Of a stretch of 27,212 nucleotides of DNA, positions 17,010 to 26,595 are shown one piece after another. The position numbers and the translations under genes were made by a program. A model generated the notes under the pieces. It searched no databases. It was given only the letters and a program-made list of their open reading frames with translations, and had not been told where the DNA came from. How positions within the stretch are numbered: position 1 is the first letter of the stretch; each line of letters starts with the position of its first letter. The stretch comes from Chara braunii. Lineage: Eukaryota; Streptophyta; Charophyceae; Charales; Characeae. Location: contig BFEA01000795.1 of NCBI GenBank assembly GCA_003427395.1, forward strand, positions 175,574 to 202,785, written 5' to 3'.

Positions 17010-17600
17010 CTGGAAAGATGTTCATATCCAGCAGAGGGCTCAAGAGCCGTGGTCGTATGCAAGTACAGCTGGAGTGAGAAGATACAGCAGGGCCCGTGCA
17101 AATCCAGCTGGCGCACAATTATACAACTTTCGTCTTCCCCCAAATAGAGCGTACGGTCGTTATCGCTGTAGCTTGACTGAAAGCTGCCCCAAATACAGGC
17201 ATAATGACCATATGTTCTTCTCAGGGGAAGAAGGTAGGCGAGCCCAGCAGCTGGACTTCAGCAGAGCACAATAGCTGGAATCCGGCAGAGTGCAACGGCT
17301 TGAATCCAGCAGAGAACTGCAGCAGCTCGACTCCAGCAGAGTGCAACAGCTCGACTTCAGCAGAGTGTGGCAGCTCGACTCCAGCAGACTGCAGAAGCTA
17401 GACTCCAGCAGAGCTGCAGCTGCTAAGACTCCAGGAAAGCGCAGTAGCTCAACTCCAGCAGAGTGCAGCAGCTCGACTCCAGCAGAGGGCAGCTTCTCGA
17501 CTCCTGCAGAGAACCGCAGCAGCTCAACTCCAGCAGAGAACTGCAGCAGCTGCTACGATATCAGCCTATGTAGTCAGCTCTACGTATCAGCCTAACGCTA
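17010..17600 (+). repeat. 24-bp minisatellite encoding SSTPAEC-like octapeptides in one frame
   Basis: Many variants of a unit such as cagctcgactccagcagag(tgc/aac) recur, clearest at 17,230-17,555. In plus frames it reads SSSTPAEC, SSTSAECG and SSSTPAEN, broken by a stop near 17,400 and a frame change. A short frame (17,204-17,401) could be translated, but its content is just the repeat. Looser cagctctgcatag repeats continue to about 17,790. Confidence 0.85.
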
Positions 17601-17869
17601 CACAGCCATTCCATTAAATACAAGTAGCATAGCTCTAGACAGCAGTCAGCTCTGCATAGGAGCATAGCTCTGCATAGCAACCAGCTCTTGCTCTTCGTAG
17701 CAGCCAGCTCTACATAAGAGACTGGGTCTATATACCAGCTAACTCTAGGCAGGAGCATACCAGCTGACTCTACATAGGAGCACAACAAGTACATAGCACC
17801 CTGAGTGGGGTTTGGCTTTTTCATCTCTACTTCTTGGCTTGCGAATCAAAAAGAAGAGAGAGATCCTAT

Positions 17870-18090
17870 GTAGCCGTTTGAATGCCATGAACGCACGTTC
17901 GCGTTCAAATTCGCATTTGAAGGGGGATTCGCGCTCACATCCTTTTTTTTCTTTTTCTTTTTTTTTTAAGAGCCCATTTACAAGCCCTCTATCCCAGTGG
18001 TGGTAAGAGAACCACTAGGATTGAGGATTTGATAGTCGTGTTGCTCCATCTATTGGTGGGAATCGACACCTGCTGGAAACCAGGTCCAGC

Positions 18091-18133
<43 letters not shown>

Positions 18134-18330
18134 TCTTTTTTTTTTTTCGTTTCGGGCCGGGGGAGGTGGACACAAACCCCAGGGAACCTAACAGCAGCCT
18201 CCCCCCTCTCCTCCACCCTCCCTGCGGGTCCGCACGGAATAGAACTCCGCGTGCACGCACGTTCATTGAACGGAGTTCAATTCCATTCAAGTTTTGAACA
18301 GAAAAGTCACGATCAATGAACGCGCGGTTT
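17870..18330. repeat. Low-complexity tracts between GAACGCACGTTC-bearing segments
   Basis: T-rich tract 17,942-17,968, (CT)n at 18,092-18,131, and T run 18,137-18,148. Gaacgcacgttc-like strings flank these (17,888-17,915 and 18,250-18,325), partly inverted. No gene is seen. Confidence 0.5.
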
Positions 18331-18620
18331 CATAGGATAGATCTCCAGAGATCTGTCTCTTCTTTTTTATTCACCCTTTTACCTTGTCCTCCAGGCCCCT
18401 GCTGTTCCTGCACCTCTCTCTTCTGCAGCTGGATCTGCAGAGGGCAGCAAACTGCACCCTTGGCAATTAGGAAACTATCAGCAGTAAGAAGGGGATGTGA
18501 GGTTAAGGGGGTTTGCATCAGCTGTTAGCACATTGCCTCGGCCTTTTCCCAAACTTGGGTAGTGTTTTTTCACAGTACACAAGACAGTGAATGACGTGTA
18601 AGACTTTTAAACTTGGGAGC
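18331..18620. other. Unassigned stretch
   Basis: No gene or repeat family recognised. Confidence 0.35.
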
Positions 18621-18752
18621 TTAAACCACAAGTACCTCCGAGCCTCTTTGTCCCGAGGCAGATTTGTGCTGCGTGCCAAAGAAAAAGGAACCTGCCTGAT
18701 GCTAAGTTTTCTTTTTGGCTGGTTCTGCCAGCCAGTGAGATGCAGTGGTTTG
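18621..18752. mobile_element. MITE copy H (diverged)
   Basis: TTAA + ACCACAAGTAC (18,621-18,635). The interior runs in the orientation of copy G1 (ctccgagcctctttgt, gtgcgtgccaaa-like, ctttttggctgg). The right end, tgcagtggt + TTGA (to 18,752), is eroded. Shorter than G1, probably through internal deletions. Confidence 0.65.
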
Positions 18753-18856
18753 AACCCCCGAAAATCGCAGTTGTAAACAAAAGCCTTGGAAGTTGGAAGA
18801 AAATAGTTGGTGCTCACCCTTCCAGAAAGATCTCTTTCATAGACACACAAATTGTA

Positions 18857-18949
18857 GTGTTCTTCAGGAAAGCCGTTAAAATTGGAGCAATACAGAGAAG
18901 ATTAGCGCGGCCCCTGTCCAAGATGATGAGCACAAATCGAGAAATGGTC
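18857..18949 (+). ncRNA. U6 snRNA-like sequence, probably a retropseudogene
   Basis: After a 5' end gtgttcttcagg it reads aaaattggagcaatacagag, aagattagcgcggcccctg and cacaaatcgagaaatggtc, colinear with U6. The ACAGAGA box is intact (acagaga, about 18,891-18,897). The central AGC triad and the U4-pairing region are partly preserved. Differences from the U6 consensus include gtccaagatgatgag for CGCAAGGATGACACG. There is no terminal T run, no plant upstream element (TCCCACATCG) and no TATA box at the expected spacing, which argues against a working pol III gene. A possible 7-bp duplication (aaattgt, 18,849-18,855 and 18,988-18,994) supports retroposition. Confidence 0.85.
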
Positions 18950-18999
18950 TGTCCATCTATAAAACAATAGTAGTTGCAAACAAAGGAAAATTGTGGAGA

Positions 19000-19630
19000 G
19001 TCCACACAGAGCGAACCTAGACTATGGTAGGGTCCATCTCGGGGGGTAATCCTACGCACACACTGGGTGTTAGTATGGGCCAGGTGCTGGGGATTCTTCA
19101 TCCCGCAGGTATCTCACGATGCCTGCGGGTGGAGCTTCATCCAGGCCGGGGTCCGTGGGAATTCTCATTGGGGGAATTAGCTGGGACTGTGGACCCTTGG
19201 GGGAGCCTTGGGTAGGAGGCACCACGCTTAGGAAAGGGGAGGGCAGGATATCGCATCTTAGTGGAAGGGTGGTTCGCTGCCCAAAAGGAGGGTGGGATAT
19301 CGCATCTTTAGCGAAAGGGTGGTTTGCTGCCCATAGAGTCTGTGGGATGAAGCATAGATGGGGGATGACCGCACATGCGTGGACCCCACCTCTGCCCGGC
19401 TTGTCCTTAACATTAGAGTAGTGTCTGCACGAAGATGTTCAGGTTAGTCCTGTAAGCGTTGGCGCAGATCACGACTTGCGATCTGAGCATTAGCATAGGT
19501 TATGTCAATCATGGTGCCACCTTGAGGCGACTCCCCCTGGGCCCTCGCAATCCATCTGACCTCCCAATGGATGAGTACTACGGGATCTCCTGAGGCCTGG
19601 CTTCCACCCGCTACTACACCCTGGACCTTT
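19000..19630 (+). other. Unassigned GC-richer stretch with a short tandem repeat
   Basis: ggatatcgcatctt.agtg(g/c)gaaagggtggttcgctgccc-like sequence is repeated near 19,246-19,284 and 19,294-19,333. Otherwise nothing is recognised. Short frames lack motifs. Confidence 0.45.
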
Positions 19631-19635
19631 TATAA

Positions 19636-19708
19636 GGAAGAAGAAGAAGAAGAAGAAGAAGAAGAAGAAGAAGAAGAAGAAGAAAAGAAAGAAAGAAAAG
19701 AAAAGATA
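19636..19708 (+). repeat. (GAA)n microsatellite
   Basis: A pure GAA repeat passing into AAAG/GAAA-rich DNA just upstream of SINE copy 2. Confidence 0.95.
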
Positions 19709-19729
19709 ACAAGGGACGGAATCACCAAA

Positions 19730-19889
19730 GGGCCTATCTCAGTTGGTACACCCATGAACTGTTGAAATACAGACCTGAGTTCGAATCCAGATGCAACCAG
19801 ATAACCAGATTACAATCATTCTGAATTACCTGGGGCCGGTCAGTTCAGTGATGATATCCCAAGGCCGTATGTAAAGAGAGGAAGGATTC

Positions 19890-19910
<21 letters not shown>
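19730..19910 (+). mobile_element. tRNA-derived SINE, copy 2, with A-rich tail
   Basis: A box-like TATCTCAGTTGG (19,735-19,746) and B box GAGTTCGAATCC (19,777-19,788). The segment aactgttgaaatacagacctgag and the body ctgaattacctgggg..ggtcagtt are shared with copy 1. An A run and (TA)n (19,892-19,929) follow and may be the tail. The shared body beyond the tRNA-like head makes a tRNA gene unlikely. Confidence 0.75.
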
Positions 19911-19920
<10 letters not shown>

Positions 19921-19931
19921 GATATATATAG

Positions 19932-20110
19932 GGACTTCAAGGTATGGCTGGAATACCAGACAGACAAGGCTGACCTTTCAAGTTCTGACACGACACATTC
20001 CACAGTCTGGAACAGAGTGCTCATACCAGCATGGATGGTTCATGATTTTATGGATATGAAATTGTCTCCCAGGTATAGGTCTGTTCAGGCCAACCAAGAA
20101 GGGAAAAAAC
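19932..20110 (+). pseudogene. Possible LINE endonuclease C-terminal remnant
   Basis: A plus frame reads DFKVWLEYQTDKADLSSSDT and then VWNRVLIPAWMVHDFMDMKL and SPRYRSVQAN. This resembles the end of LINE apurinic endonucleases (RLDR...W...LP...SDH), but the terminal SDH is not present. It lies on the same strand upstream of LINE copy 3 and may be its 5' portion, separated by a MITE end and unassigned DNA. Low certainty. Confidence 0.3.
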
Positions 20111-20307
20111 AGTCAGAGGTTAGTTACCCTGAGCTGCGTAAGCTCATGCCCTTCCGGCTCTAGGTTCAAAGTTTCAATTCGACATCAACAGCGACGAGAC
20201 CGAGACTTGAGAGTCCTTTTCGAAGGAGCCAGAAAACAGTCAGGAGGACATTCCAGAACCACTTTTCAAAGGGAAACAGTGGTGTCTTGGGGGTAAATCA
20301 TCCTCCT

Positions 20308-20322
20308 CTAAACCACCCGTAC
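20308..20322. mobile_element. MITE left-end remnant (copy I)
   Basis: CTAA + ACCACCCGTAC, followed by cctcacccagct, which recalls the subfamily 1 end. No matching right end was found nearby. Confidence 0.45.
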
Positions 20323-20831
20323 CTCACCCAGCTACCCCATGTGCACCCGCCGATTAACCCGGTGCCGAGGATAGGCACAGTCTACCACAGGTGGGCGGGC
20401 CCAAGGAGGTTGGAGAAAGTTTTGAGCGTTCCCAGTTCGGTGATGTTTCGCTCTCATCTCCTCCAAAAAGAAGGTCCGATAACAATCACGTGTGTAGGGT
20501 ACATGCTTCTGTATCAGGCAAAAAGAAAAATGTTTTGCAGTCCAAGAAGCATGTCAAAAGGATTATCACCCAAATGCAATGCATATGACTGCCACTTCCA
20601 GGTCTGACCAATCAATCAGATACACAGGTCCTACAACAACAATTGCAAACCTGCGCTGCTCAACGACGGGAAGGAATGCGACTTAGAGCAAGAATGTCAC
20701 GACACCAAACCGAAGGCACAATGGACACTAAATTCTTTAGCCTAGCCCGTGCACGTACACGAAGAACGATCATCGCAGCCCTGTATGATCCAAAAGGGTG
20801 CGAGGAAGTGGTAACCTCCTCTCCCTAGTGC

Positions 20832-21968
20832 ATGCAAATAGCGCGGTCCTTCTTCAAGGATCTCTTCACGTCCAGATGTTCTCAGTGGGATAAGCGGTTT
20901 AGGGAGGAAGAGATTGCGACCTTCTTACAACCGCTCACAAACGGCTTATTCGAACAACAGAACACACAACTCGACCGCCCGCTATCCAAGGAGAAAATTT
21001 GGGCTGCCTTGCTGCAAATGGAGGATGAAAAAACATCGGGCCTAGACGGTTTCTCAAAGGAGTTCTGGAAAACATTATGGGACCAGATGGCCCCAGATCT
21101 TATGAAGTACTACGAGAAGGTATGGGAATCCGGGCGCATGGGGGAGTTGGTTGGGCAGGGTGTCCTCACCTTGCTGCACAAAAAGGAGGACAAAAATGGA
21201 CATCAGGAACTATCGCCCGATAACCCTGCTTACGATTGTGTACATGCTTGCGAAAGCCCTGGCGAACAGCCTGATCCCCGTCCTAGAAACCCTTATTCAT
21301 CCCACACAAATAGGGTTTATCAAAGGGTGAACTTGTTAAATGAGCTCCTCAGACTGACACGGCAAGACAAATGCAATGCAACCGTGGTCTTTATAGACTT
21401 TGAGAAAGCGTATGATCATGTGGATTGTCCTTTTTTGGATAAATGCATGGAAAAAATGAACGTAGGCCCACACTTCCGGAGATGGACCGCAATTATGCAC
21501 AAGTACGCCACCACGAGAGTCCAGGTAAACGGAATGCTGGCCTTGGAAGTCCACTTGCAGCGGTCGGTCCGCCAAGGGGACCCGCTAGCCCCCTTCCTTT
21601 TCATTATTGTAATGGAAGCGCTAGCAACAGATCTCCGCACTAACAAAGATCCGAAGAAACTTCAGATCTCCGCTATTCCAGAGGAAGCCATCCCCGTCTG
21701 CTCCACGTTTGCAGATCACCTGACCGTCATGGTGGATGCCTCCCCTGCGAATATGGAAGAGGTTAGGAACCTCATGGATCGTTTCACATCAGTGTCCGAC
21801 ATCACAGTCAATTGGGGGACCAAGACCTTGGGGTGGTGGATTCATCACCAAGGGGTGCGCCTGCCCGAGCAACCAAGGGTTAAATGGCTACCTGCAGAGG
21901 CTCCGATCCGGGTCCTAGGCATTATGATGACAGCCTTTGGCAGGCCAGCCTCGAACGATGGATATTGA
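20832..21968 (+). pseudogene. LINE ORF2 reverse transcriptase segment (378 codons open)
   Basis: RT blocks are clear: ARSFFKDLF near the start, KTSGLDGFSKEFWKTLWDQM, VVFIDFEKAYDHVDC, VRQGDPLAPFLFIIVMEALA, FADHLTVMVDA, then the thumb-like VLGIMM. The conserved FADD is FADH here (21,708-21,719), removing the second metal-binding Asp. The open frame hides a double frameshift: between about 21,196 and 21,330 the RT block NYRPITLL...PTQIGFIKG is encoded in frame +1, while this frame reads unrelated residues. The first Met is internal to the domain and not a true start. Confidence 0.85.
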
Positions 21969-22199
21969 AGCCTGTGTTGGAAAAGATCGCCCACTGCAAT
22001 GACAAGAGGAAATCGCTGGTGGGCAGAGCCCTGGTCATCAAATAATGTTGTATTGGCCTCACTGTGGTACAAATCTGCGATATGGGCCCTTAGCAAAGAG
22101 GTTGTCAAAGTGTTGAAGGGCAGGTTACTGCGCTGCTCTGGAGGGGGAACAACACTCTCCTTAATGTGATCAACAGAGTTGCCTGGCCGTTTATTATTC

Positions 22200-23322
22200 A
22201 ACCGAGAGAGACAAAGGGGGTCTAGGAATTTTGGACCCAGTTATTAAGGTTACTACGACATTGACGGTCCAGTGGATCAGGCGGTTGTTTTTCACCCCCT
22301 ACCTCCCATGGGCAGTCCTGGCCTTTGAACAAATTGCACGAATGGCCCCCCAGACCCCTCGTGAGGTTGACCTGCTGACCTGGCTTGAAAACCGCTTTTG
22401 GTCCACACCCTGCCCCTCCAAACTCCAAACGGACACAGAACGGGGGGCCGCCAGGTGAGACCTGGTTGGGGACGATTTCTGGGTTAGGCTCTTCAAGTGT
22501 GGCGCCAGCTCCCCATGCCGGACACGGGCAGGCCCGGTGGGAGGAGGTGGTGAGACAACCACTCTTCGGGAACGTGCATATCACCGATTGGTAGGGGAGA
22601 GTATATCACAGCTCGGACCCCCCGTGGAATAGTTGGGTTAGAAGGGGAGTGGTAAGAATCCGAAACATATGGGACATAGAGGAAAAGAACTGGAGAACAG
22701 AACAACAACTCATACCTAGCCTAAAACACTGTCACCACTTGAGGAAAAACTTGGAGGAATTGATATTTTCCGTACCCCTGGATTGGGTGCGCATCCTGCG
22801 CAAAGGACCGTATCTACAAGACGGAGATTGGGTAGCCATCCCGGACGACACAGAAAGCGTGGGGAATGTTGTGGTGGTATACGCACACGAAGCATTGGTG
22901 AACCTCTTTCATCGGGAGGATGACAATCGGTTAATGGTTTTGTGTATTTTAACTTCATTTTGGAAAGAGTTCTTGAGTATACATTGGTATACTTGTTTTT
23001 GAAAGAAGACTTTATACAAATTGTTAAAGAGATGGTGAAAAAGACGGATTTGCACCACATCCGGGTGCTCCACTCGCAGAAGGACTGGTTCGCATTTCTC
23101 CCCGAAACCCCGCTTGCTGAACTCCCTCTCGACCCGGAGGAATGGCAATGGAACCCGACATGTAAAATGGGGCGCGGGGTAAACAAGACCTTATTCACCT
23201 TGTTAGTGAAATCTGCCTATCGCCTCTTGAGACCGAGGATTAATGTGAAAGACATTGGGAGAGAGCAATGGCTATCCCAGCTGAATGTGGGGAGGGACGC
23301 TGTTCGACGTCCGATGGTTTAA
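22200..23322 (+). pseudogene. LINE ORF2 RT-to-zinc-domain linker, in several frames
   Basis: After RT, KGGLGILDPVIK (22,216-22,250), QWIRRLFFTPYLPWAVLAFE, LEELIFSVPLDWVRILRKGP (about 22,750-22,805) and DPEEWQWNP (about 23,130-23,158) follow the order seen in LINE copies 1 and 2. Each lies in a different frame from its neighbour. An AT-rich stretch at 22,930-23,030 interrupts the alignment. Confidence 0.7.
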
Positions 23323-23524
23323 GGCCACGAGGTCCAAGCCTGCGAAATTGGCCTCGCTGCAGTGGCAGATAGAGCACCGCTGCCTCCCTACAAACAACTG
23401 GTTAATAGATCGTAACTACCTAGAACAAAAGGGTTTAGCACTGCCATGGTGTCATTCCTGTCTGGCTTCCTTCCCTCACTATAAGATCCCTGAGACCATG
23501 GAGCACATCTTTCTGCAGTGCTAG
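23285..23524 (+). pseudogene. LINE zf-RVT zinc domain
   Basis: Reads FDVRWFKATRSKPAKLASLQ, WQIEHRCLPTNNWL, PWCHSC and ETMEHIFLQC. The CxxC...EH...C ligand set of the zf-RVT family is intact, followed directly by TAG (23,522-23,524). In other copies the sequence continues with a Trp-containing segment; here it continues in another frame (from about 23,580). Confidence 0.85.
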
Positions 23525-23579
23525 GGTGTGGTTCTCACATGGCGTTGGTGGGACAGGATAACAGCTAGGCACTGGATCC

Positions 23580-24101
23580 ATGTGGCCATGGGACTGGAGA
23601 GCCCTCCTATGCGAAGCCTGGTCCTCTCCCACAAACTGCCCCTTCAAAAACAATATGTTCAGGACGGTAAGGAGAGATGTTATTTGGGCCCTCTGGCAGA
23701 AACGGTGCATACACACGATTGAAAGCATCGGAGTAGAGGTGGTGGAAGTCACCAAAATGGTTAGGCAATATATTCAGGAAGAACTCATGGCACAGTGCCA
23801 AAGAGTGAAAGCCCAATTAGATCTGTTCCAGACGAAAAGTAACGTAATACGAGCTATTAAACAATTTTTCAGGGAATGGCCGGGGAGGGATAGAGGAGGC
23901 AGGATAGCCTACATTCAATGGGAAGGAGGCCAGTTACCGGAACTCGGTTGCGATGAGCTCAGGAGGGACTATGTTATTTGCTTCAAAGAATGGACCAAGG
24001 TTAACGCTGCTGTTCCTCTGCATCCTCATTCAAATTTCCCTGATCCCTTTCCGCCCCATGTTCTCTCCATGGTGGACCTGCAGTGGTACAGAGCAGTATA
24101 G
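23580..24101 (+). pseudogene. LINE ORF2 C-terminal region
   Basis: A 170-codon frame reads RRDVIWALWQKRCIHT near its start, then charged helical sequence, ending DLQWYRAV at a stop. The ALWQKR block is the usual tail after zf-RVT. A matching but poorer tail occurs in copy 2. The first Met is arbitrary. Confidence 0.7.
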
Positions 24102-24425
24102 GAGGTCTCACTCTCCGGAGGACAGAGCAATGGGCTCATCGGCAAGACAGCTGCATCGTCGGCAACAACTCTGTGGGGACAGTTTCGGCAGGAGGGAGAA
24201 GGGGGCCGTCAAGGCAGAGCGAAGTGGATAAATGGGGTAGTATAGACGGCCTGCCGGCCCCCACCCTGCACAGTCAAGGTGGACGAGGGCTGAGCAGGGT
24301 TAGGACATACAGTCTGCTGGCCCCCCCACCCTGCACAGTCAATCCCCCGGCTATTTGGGGCAATCAATGCTGGCACGATAATATTTCTTTCTTCAATGTG
24401 GATCTAAAACTGCATGCTCAGGAAC

Positions 24426-24700
24426 GCTGGACCCCATTTCTAGCAGGTGACGCTCCCCACCAATAGATTGGAGCAACCAGAAAGGCTGTTAGGTGGGGCT
24501 GCTCATATCACCCCTCCAAACAGCTGGACCGGTTTTTCAACAAACAAAAAAAAAAAAAAAAAAAAAAAAGGCTTGAAGGTACTGGTGGGTTAGGGAGCAG
24601 TCAATCAATGGGACGCTGGACCCGGTTTCCAGGCGGTGCAGCTCCCCACAAATAGATCGGAGCAAGTTTTTCGGTCAGAAAAAAAAGCAAAAAGAAGGTG
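24426..24700 (+). repeat. Duplicated LINE 3' end flanking the poly(A) and a MITE end
   Basis: Cgctggacccc...gctccccac.aatagat.ggagcaa occurs at about 24,426-24,474 and again at 24,612-24,667, each followed by an A-rich tract (24,541-24,569 and 24,680-24,697). Between them lies GTACTGGTGGGTTAG (24,579-24,593), a right-end remnant of the TTAA MITE family (copy J). Confidence 0.65.
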
Positions 24701-24832
24701 ATCCTTTGAAGGAGAACTGATCAGGCCTTAGCTGCTGTGCAACTCAGCCCTGAGAATGGTCTAAACTGATGGAACGGGGGGAGCAGGGGGCGAGGGAGGT
24801 ACTTCCTGATTGACCCAATTCAAACAGCCCAC

Positions 24833-26203
24833 CTTGAAGAGCATGTAGAAGAACCGATCGAGCGGTTCAAACCGGTAGGGTGTGTGAAAGGATGATGCCT
24901 GCACCTCTGCAACCGCAAGGAGTTCTTCTTGGGTAGCTTCCCTGACTATACAGCATTGTCCCCGTGCCACAACAGGCTGGGTGTTGAAGGAAGTCAACAC
25001 CTTCTGTTCCTGGTCATGATCCTGGTATAGAGCTTGGGCAAAACGTGCATCTCTCCTTGGCAAGACCTCTGGATCGATCCTCCTGCTCCCAATCCCAGGG
25101 CTATCAAGCTTGGGACCGCCAGGATGCTGTCCAGACAATGTCTCGGCAACTGTCACAACCGGCGGCTTTGAACCCTCAGCAGACTGAGCGATGACAGGAC
25201 CACGAAAATCACCGTCCTCTTCACCCTCTCGTCCGCCTGCTGTAAAGGTAGCAATGCGGACACCCAAGGGCCAACATCTCCGCCGGGTCCATCCCATGCC
25301 CGTGTACTTTACGTCTCGGACAGAGACTGGCACATTTCGTCTTCCAGCCAAAAGATAGAGAGAGCCACCGATGGCAGTTAAACCCAGCATGCAAGCAGCA
25401 GGCTCTCCCCAGCCATAGCCAATGTGGCCGACCGCTGATTGTAGAACTACTCGCCCAGAGTTGCTGGCATCTTCCTCATGGACACCTGTTCCATATGCTG
25501 ACTTGGGAATCAAATCCATTGGTTGAGACCAATCATGTTGAAGAAATGGCATCCGTCGACCATGAGGCGGAGGATGATGACTGCCTTGGGGGTGATGACG
25601 ACAGTTACGGGTAAGAGAGGCACCGTTAGACGACACTTGGTTCAAAAACTCAATCTGTGATCTCTGAACGTAACATCGCAGGCAAACGTTTTCCGCCATG
25701 TACCAGCAGTAGTGCTTCCTAGGAGTCAATCTGCTGACTGGATCCCGACTCTCAACAGCCAAAAATGATATGGCTCGGTTCACGACCAGTTTTAATTTGC
25801 CCTCAAATTTGCCCTCATGGGCATGGGATCCCATTAGCTGCTCACCGATGCCAGCGCTGCTTTGGTCGATTCTACGCTTTGCCCCTTTGCCCAGAACTTG
25901 CTGCCATATTGACAGGTGGCAGTGGTGAGAGGAGCAAACTGCCTTATGCCACATCCTCCCAACCATGGAACTAACTGCTGTAGGAGCAAGAGTCGCAGTC
26001 GTCATACTATGTATGCGACAGGAAGTTCCGATGCGTTGGCTGTGCCATAATCTTTGGGTGGCGCATGACAACTCGGCAGCAGCTGTCTGTTGCATGGGTA
26101 CAGTGTTCTGCCCATGCCATGGAGCAGTTGCTGCCAAACAGTCACCTAGTGGCCTCCCGAATGCCAATGTCTTTTCCGGCCTTCGGCGGCCATTTTCAAG
26201 CAA
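24833..26203 (-). CDS. Putative exon of a GNAT-family N-acetyltransferase gene
   Basis: A 480-codon open frame on the minus strand, the longest in the window. Its last part reads CCIVREATQEELLAVAEVQA and SSFHTPYRFEPLDRFFYMLF (about residues 417-456), which resembles the opening strand and helix of GNAT domains, especially the plastid-type enzymes of algae and plants. The acetyl-CoA loop (Q/RxxGxG/A) is absent, so the rest must lie in further exons. AAG/GTGGGC at 24,835-24,827 is a plausible splice donor; beyond it the frame runs into PPSPPAPP and stops at 24,761. The true start is unknown: an internal Met at about residue 272 begins a basic, hydrophobic stretch like a transit peptide. Upstream residues show no domain. 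The next exon is not found before LINE copy 3, which may occupy the intron. The coding call rests on frame length and this motif. Confidence 0.45.
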
Positions 26204-26311
26204 TGCCTTTTCACCCTTTTTCTCTGGAGGGATGTCCAGTCGCAGACTCCTGATGTCATAGGGACACAGAGAAATAAGAATAGTTGACTAAAAGTAATTC
26301 AAAATATAAAT

Positions 26312-26450
26312 AGGATTATCCTTTTGGCTAAGATCAACTGTAGTATCTGTTCTATCAGTTTAATATCTGATCCGTAGTCAATCAGACCACAATTAAACAA
26401 ACAAACAAACAAACAAACAAACAAACAAACAAACAAACAAACAAGGATTA
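26312..26450 (+). pseudogene. U2 snRNA retropseudogene with (CAAA)n tail and target duplication
   Basis: Bases 26,319-26,390 follow the 5' half of U2: cttttggctaagatcaa, tgtagtatctgttct, then atcagtttaatatctgat and a diverged hairpin. The branch-site-pairing GTAGTA is intact. The first U2 bases are missing and it stops before the Sm site. A (CAAA)n tail (26,395-26,443) follows. The 7-mer aggatta occurs immediately before (26,312-26,318) and after (26,444-26,450), a target-site duplication. This is a LINE-mobilised, truncated snRNA copy. No snRNA promoter element is visible upstream. Confidence 0.9.
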
Positions 26451-26474
26451 CGGGACCAAATTGACCAACAGAAT

Positions 26475-26595
26475 AGAGCCCATGTGGCTGAATAGTATAG
26501 AGAATCTTACAGATGTAACTTTTAATAAACAGGGCATGAGTTCGAATCCTGATGTGCGCAAACGGATACAAAAAGGTCCTGGGCTACCCCCCTCG
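26475..26595 (+). mobile_element. tRNA-derived SINE, copy 3 (diverged)
   Basis: B box GAGTTCGAATCC at 26,538-26,549, preceded by gtaacttttaataaacagggcat, which aligns with aactgttgaaatacagacct of copy 2, and followed by cctgatgtgcgcaaacggata. The A box region is eroded (tggctgaatagta). Starts shortly after the U2 insertion. Confidence 0.55.

Larger units (their letters stand above)
20600..24569 (+). mobile_element. LINE copy 3, nearly complete RT-to-poly(A) portion
   Basis: Starts recognisably near 20,640 (HQTEGTMDTKFFSLARARTR, the linker that precedes RT), passes through RT, the linker, the zf-RVT domain and a C-terminal region, and ends after a 3' UTR in 24 A (24,546-24,569). The 5' part, with most of the endonuclease, is missing or decayed. 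Several frameshifts divide ORF2, and a catalytic Asp of RT is replaced, so the copy is dead. It lies antisense and downstream of the GNAT-like exon, perhaps within an intron of that gene. Confidence 0.85.

Noticed and set aside
17010-17600. Regular repeats as a CRISPR array
   Set aside because: Units are contiguous 24-bp minisatellite copies without spacers, in a eukaryotic context.
20020-20031. tcataccagca, resembling 5S rRNA
   Set aside because: An eleven-base match inside a longer LINE-like frame, with no further 5S sequence.
24348-24362. ttggggcaat, resembling U4 snRNA
   Set aside because: Ten bases only; neighbouring bases do not follow U4.
24761-24832. Proline-rich C-terminus of the GNAT-like frame
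   Set aside because: It follows a plausible splice donor and does not continue the GNAT fold, so it is probably intron read-through.
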